Shown piece by piece: positions 60,026 to 64,000 of a stretch of DNA of 64,000 nucleotides; the stretch's first letter is position 1, and each line of letters starts with the position of its first letter. The notes beneath the pieces are model-generated. The model was not told where the DNA came from. It saw only the letters and a list, made by a program, of their open reading frames with translations, and did not search any database. Made by a program: the position numbers and the translations under genes. The stretch lies in contig NZ_DCLL01000032.1 of assembly GCF_002321025.1 (NCBI RefSeq), positions 18,365 to 82,364 on the forward strand. Reading direction: 5' to 3'. Source of the stretch: Acinetobacter lwoffii. GTDB taxonomy: Bacteria > Pseudomonadota > Gammaproteobacteria > Pseudomonadales > Moraxellaceae.

Positions 60026-62434
60026 TTATGCACGTGATTTGGGCTTCGCTTTAGGCTTTGGCCCACCAAACGGTTTTTTGGCATCACCCGTTTCACGTGG
60101 TGGTAAACCAGTGTGCTGGGTCAGAATTTGACCACGCTCAGGACGTTTCTTGGTATTTGAAGGACGTGACTGAGCTTGTGCAGCCTTGCTACGATTCCCT
60201 TGCTCACCGGTACGTTTTTGCGAATCACCGGCAACCGTCGAATTCTTCTTACGCGCCGATTGATACTGACCGTCTGCACTGCCTACAGGCTGATAAGTCG
60301 GAATTAAATGCTGTTTCGAGTTACCAATCAAATCCTGACGACCCATTTCTTTCAGGGCTTCACGCAATAACGGCCAGTTGTTTGAATCATGATAACGCAA
60401 GAAAGCTTTGTGCAAACGACGACGCTTCTCACCTTTCACAATGTCGACATTTTCAGTATAACGCGCCACTTTCGCCAGCGGGTTTTTACCAGTGTAGTAC
60501 ATGGTAGTTGCAGTCGCCATTGGTGAAGGATAGAAGGTCTGTACCTGATCGGCACGGAAACCATTCTTCTTCAACCAAATCGCCAAATTCATCATGTCGT
60601 AATCGGTAGTTCCCGGATGCGCCGCGATGAAGTAAGGAATTAAGTATTGTTCCTTGCCTGCTTCCTTACTATAACGATCAAACATTTGCTTGAAGCGGTC
60701 ATAAGTCCCAATACCCGGCTTCATCATTTTATTGAGTGGGCCTTTTTCGGTATGTTCAGGCGCAATTTTTAAGTAACCACCGACATGATGGGTGACAAGT
60801 TCTTTGACATATTCAGGGTTTAAAACCGCAAGGTCATAACGTAGGCCTGAACCAATCAGAATCTTTTTAATGCCTGGTAAAGAACGCGCTTTACGGTATA
60901 ACTGCGTCAATGGAGCATGATCCGTATGCAAATTCTGACAAACGCCCGGGAATACACATGACGGTTTACGACAGTTCTTTTCAATCTCAGGATCTTTACA
61001 GGCCAAACGATACATATTGGCTGTTGGGCCACCCAAGTCCGAGATAATACCCGTGAAGCCCGGTGCGGTATCACGGATTTTTTCCACTTCACGCAGAATC
61101 GATTCTTCAGAACGGTTCTGAATAATACGACCTTCATGTTCCGTAATTGAACAGAAGGTACAACCACCGAAACAGCCACGCATGATATTCACAGAGAACT
61201 TGATCATGTCGAATGCCGGGAAACGTGCATTGCCATAAGCAGGATGCGGCAGACGTGCATAAGGCAGGTCAAACACATAGTCCATTTCTTCGGTAGTCAA
61301 CGGAATTGGCGGTGCATTCAACCAGACATCACGTTCACCATGCTTTTGCACCATGGCACGCGCATTCCCCGGATTGGTTTCCAGATGCAGAATACGGTTG
61401 GCATGTGCGTAGAGCACTGGATCTGCAGCCACTTCTTCAAAAGCAGGCAAACGAATTACGGCCAATTCGCGCGGCGGTAACTTATGTTTAATCGCTTTAG
61501 AAGCCGGTTGCAGTTGCACAATTTGTGTATCAGGATCTAAGTCATCCCCTGCTCGCACAATCGGGTTAGCGACATGTTCTTTTTGAAAACCTTGGTACTG
61601 GCTAGAATCCTTGCCTTGTTCAATCTCACAACCCTCGATATCTTCAGTCATGACATACGGGTTAATAATTGGATCAACACGGCCAATGGCATCGACATCA
61701 TTCGATGCAATTTCCACAAACTTGGCTTTAGAGGCACGGTTGTGTTTATTCACAATAAACGCTGTACCGCGAACATCAGTAATCTCGTGAATTTTCTCGC
61801 CACGCGCCAAGCGATGCATGATTTCAGTGATTGAGCGTTCGCCATTACCGTACATTAAAAGATCGGCTTTTGAATCCATCAAGACTGAACGACGGACTTT
61901 GTCTGACCAGTAATCATAATGTGCAATACGACGTAACGACGCTTCAATACCGCCGAGCAATACTGGTACATCCGGATAAGCTTCACGAACACGCTGGCAA
62001 TACACAGTTGCCGCACGGTCTGGACGTTTGTTTGGCTGATTGTCTGGTGAATAGGCATCATCAGAACGGATTTTACGGTCAGCCGTATAACGGTTGATCA
62101 TGGAATCCATATTCCCTGCTGTTACACCCCAGGCAATATTTGGTTTACCCAAAACGCGGAACGCATCCACGCTGGTCCAGTCTGGCTGTGCAATAATACC
62201 GACACGGAAGCCTTGTGCTTCCAGGGTACGGCCAATAATGCCTGAACAGAAAGATGGATGATCGATATAAGCATCACCACAAACTAAAATAAAATCACAG
62301 CTGTCCCAGCCGAGTTGATCCATTTCCTCGCGTGACATCGGCAAAAATGGCGCAGGGTCAAAACAAGACGCCCAATATTTGTCGTAATCAAACAACGCTT
62401 TTGGCGCAGTCTGCATGGTATAAGCAGTAGACAT
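60026..62434 (-). CDS. YgiQ-family radical SAM protein
   Basis: An 802-aa UPF0313/YgiQ protein. The radical SAM cluster motif CFGGCTFC (CxxxCxxC) lies near the middle (RGCFGGCTFCSITEHEG). An N-terminal B12-binding-like region precedes it and a Pro/Lys/Arg-rich, probably disordered tail of about 80 residues closes the protein. The role is unknown; YgiQ-like proteins are widespread and probably modify a large substrate. ATG 62434 begins MSTAYTMQTA and is preferred over the in-frame 62485. Confidence 0.88.
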   Translation of the reverse strand: MSTAYTMQTAPKALFDYDKYWASCFDPAPFLPMSREEMDQLGWDSCDFILVCGDAYIDHPSFCSGIIGRTLEAQGFRVGIIAQPDWTSVDAFRVLGKPNIAWGVTAGNMDSMINRYTADRKIRSDDAYSPDNQPNKRPDRAATVYCQRVREAYPDVPVLLGGIEASLRRIAHYDYWSDKVRRSVLMDSKADLLMYGNGERSITEIMHRLARGEKIHEITDVRGTAFIVNKHNRASKAKFVEIASNDVDAIGRVDPIINPYVMTEDIEGCEIEQGKDSSQYQGFQKEHVANPIVRAGDDLDPDTQIVQLQPASKAIKHKLPPRELAVIRLPAFEEVAADPVLYAHANRILHLETNPGNARAMVQKHGERDVWLNAPPIPLTTEEMDYVFDLPYARLPHPAYGNARFPAFDMIKFSVNIMRGCFGGCTFCSITEHEGRIIQNRSEESILREVEKIRDTAPGFTGIISDLGGPTANMYRLACKDPEIEKNCRKPSCVFPGVCQNLHTDHAPLTQLYRKARSLPGIKKILIGSGLRYDLAVLNPEYVKELVTHHVGGYLKIAPEHTEKGPLNKMMKPGIGTYDRFKQMFDRYSKEAGKEQYLIPYFIAAHPGTTDYDMMNLAIWLKKNGFRADQVQTFYPSPMATATTMYYTGKNPLAKVARYTENVDIVKGEKRRRLHKAFLRYHDSNNWPLLREALKEMGRQDLIGNSKQHLIPTYQPVGSADGQYQSARKKNSTVAGDSQKRTGEQGNRSKAAQAQSRPSNTKKRPERGQILTQHTGLPPRETGDAKKPFGGPKPKAKPKSRA

Positions 62435-62656
62435 GGCTAGCAATTCTCGGCTGGCAGATGATAGGAGATCTAAAAATAAGATCAAAGATGAAAGCCGATT
62501 ATTTTACCATGAATCAGGTCTAGCTTGCTTGATTATAATTTATACAAAATCAGAGACTAACTGAATCACGCTTTATTTATCACTTGAATCTAAAGTTTAA
62601 ATATATCAAAAAAGAAATTTATTTTATTTATGAGGAGAAAAGCTTGGAAATAATCT

Positions 62657-63850
62657 CTAATTTGAACGGAGTTTTAAACTAAATGACAAACCAGTCAATA
62701 ATAATGCGGCAATAAACACAGTTAATCCTATCCAGCCATAGTTCTCCCACACCAATCCGCTTGAGCTCCCCCACACACTTGAACCCAGGTAATAGCAAAA
62801 TAAATACAGCGACGAACCGACTGCCCGATACTGTAAGGACTGGATCGACACCCAGCTACTGGCAGTCGAATGGGCAGCGAAAAAAGAAAAAGTAAAAATC
62901 AGCAATCCGATAAAAACAATAACCAACTGATTGATCAGCATCAGCGCCAAGCCCACAAGCATCATCAGGATCATGGCTGCCAATATATTGAATTTGCCAT
63001 AATGCCGTCCCCAATGTGCTGCTCGAGGGGAGCTATAAATACCAGCCAAATAAGTAATTGAAATCACGCCAATCCAGACATGAGATAACTCAAATGGCGC
63101 TTGGATCAAGCGATAACTCAGATAATTAAATACCGAGACAAAGCAGCCCATCAAGATAAAACCTTGCAGGAATAAAACCCGAAGTTTCGGATCAGCGAGA
63201 TTGTGTCTAAATGAGTTTTTAAAACGATTGAGCTTGATTGGATAGGCTTTAAAATGTTGCGAAGCGGGTAATAGGTAATAAAATAAGCCTGCAATACAGA
63301 GATTTAAAATACCAATCAACAAAGTAGCAGATTGCCAAGAGATAAAATCAACTAAAACTCCGGCAATTAAACGCCCTCCCATACCACCTATCGCTGTGCC
63401 AGAAATATATAAGCCCATGGCAAAACCGATATCTTTTTCTGCAATTTCTTCCCCGATATAAGTCATCGCGACCGCAGCGACACCACTGACTGTCAATCCA
63501 ATCATTACTCGTGTGGTCAGAAACACGGACCAGATCGGCAATATTGCACTTAATAGTAATAATACTGAGACTGAAAATAGAGACCAGACCATAATCGGCT
63601 TACGACCAAATCGGTCCGAGATCAGCCCAGTAAAAATAAGACCAACTGCCAAGGCAATGGTAGAAAAAGATAAAGGGAAACTGCTTTGAGTCGGGCTGAC
63701 CTGGAAATAATCAGCCAGAATCGGCATCATCGGCTGTACGCAATACAGTGATGAAAAAATGGCAAAGCCAGCAAGGAATAAGGAAAAAAGCACTGCTTTA
63801 AAAGCAGAAGAGCCATATTCAATATGGCTTGAAGATGAATTTGAGGACAT
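62657..63850 (-). CDS. MFS transporter, YnfM-like
   Basis: A 397-aa major facilitator with 12 helices, the SDRFGRKPIMVWSL motif after helix 2, and a Ser-rich cytoplasmic N-terminus (MSSNSSSSH). The N-terminal pattern (FAIFSSLYCVQPMMPILADYFQVSPT) resembles E. coli YnfM, an arabinose/efflux-type member. It is more AT-rich than its neighbours, which hints at later acquisition. Substrate unknown. Confidence 0.82.
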   Translation of the reverse strand: MSSNSSSSHIEYGSSAFKAVLFSLFLAGFAIFSSLYCVQPMMPILADYFQVSPTQSSFPLSFSTIALAVGLIFTGLISDRFGRKPIMVWSLFSVSVLLLLSAILPIWSVFLTTRVMIGLTVSGVAAVAMTYIGEEIAEKDIGFAMGLYISGTAIGGMGGRLIAGVLVDFISWQSATLLIGILNLCIAGLFYYLLPASQHFKAYPIKLNRFKNSFRHNLADPKLRVLFLQGFILMGCFVSVFNYLSYRLIQAPFELSHVWIGVISITYLAGIYSSPRAAHWGRHYGKFNILAAMILMMLVGLALMLINQLVIVFIGLLIFTFSFFAAHSTASSWVSIQSLQYRAVGSSLYLFCYYLGSSVWGSSSGLVWENYGWIGLTVFIAALLLTGLSFSLKLRSN

Positions 63851-63955
63851 ATCCGCTCCATAGACCGGTTCAGTATACGCCTCTCAATTTTATTTTTATG
63901 TGATGTTTCAGTCGAAATAGCACATAAATAACATTTATTTAACTAAATTCCACGC

Positions 63956-63993
63956 ATAAAAAAATCCCCCTCTGCCTTGGCGGAGGGGGATTT
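63956..63993 (-). terminator. Terminator for a minus-strand gene beyond the right edge
   Basis: AAATCCCCCTC-(T)GCC-TTGG-(C)GG-GAGGGGGATTT is a long GC-rich stem followed on the minus strand by seven T. It should end a gene lying right of the window. Confidence 0.85.
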
Positions 63994-64000
63994 CGAATAA

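Noticed and set aside
1..64000. Searched for CRISPR arrays, tRNA or rRNA genes, insertion sequences and prophage
   Set aside because: No spaced direct repeats, tRNA-like cloverleafs, transposase motifs or phage structural genes were recognised by eye; a tRNA or repeat scan program could still find something missed.

Overview
The window is a 64 kb stretch of core chromosome from a gammaproteobacterium, almost certainly an Acinetobacter (family Moraxellaceae). Gene content and order support this: nudF-cpdA-dksA-gluQ, xerD-dsbC-hom-thrC, gacA-pilS-pilR, pepA-holC, nrdR-ribD-methylase-ribE, glnK-amtB and comM. The base composition is moderately AT-rich, and intergenic regions are very AT-rich. 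The species is not resolved. No rRNA, tRNA, CRISPR array, insertion sequence or prophage was seen. The genes are dense, mostly intact and in short operons separated by well-formed hairpin terminators.

Layout. 1-4980 (+): 3' part of thiC (cut by the left edge), nudF-cpdA, dksA-gluQ and a small zinc-ribbon protein. 4967-10117 (-): murD-ftsW and the iron uptake operon feoA-feoB plus a Cys-rich small membrane protein. 10292-14746 (+): xerD, a lipid-anchored DsbC-like protein, hom and thrC. 14801-15862 (-): pbpG. 16082-19744 (+): gacA, pilS, pilR. 19745-24793 (-): a C-terminal-processing protease, gpmI, lptF-lptG. 24950-27454 (+): pepA-holC and a coiled-coil protein. 27516-33648 (-): a DedA protein, nrdR-ribD-DNA methylase-ribE, glnK-amtB. 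33914-35710 (+): ubiK, comM. 35757-36497 (-) and 37095-38459 (+): two divergent outer membrane porins. 38552-39604 (-): ppa and a MAPEG protein. 39705-40085 (+): a small membrane protein. 40137-48619 (-): fadD, parC, a NiaP-like transporter, a TRIC-type channel, a YchJ protein and a TerC/CBS protein. 48952-49572 (+): LOG phosphoribohydrolase. 49639-52584 (-): a PiT-like permease and a propeller lipoprotein. 52762-59024 (+): an MdtD-like exporter, GH25 lysozyme, MBL-fold protein, dinB, and an MHS transporter with RidA. 59079-63850 (-): DUF2726 protein, YgiQ radical SAM protein, MFS transporter.

Functional themes are envelope biogenesis (murD, ftsW, pbpG, lptFG, porins), nitrogen and iron supply (glnK-amtB, feo), regulation (dksA, gacA, pilSR, nrdR, cpdA) and DNA maintenance or competence (xerD, parC, dinB, comM, holC). 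I found no obvious new multi-gene defence or mobile system. The more unusual points are an orphan D12-class DNA adenine methylase translationally coupled inside the riboflavin operon, a CCCTCCC/GGGAGGG palindrome at the 5' end of gluQ, a hairpin that would occlude the Shine-Dalgarno of the TerC gene, a divergent PiT-like permease, a DUF2726 protein that appears to lack a catalytic acidic residue, a Cys-rich partner of FeoB, and a possible 54-codon gene remnant in a 398-bp gap.
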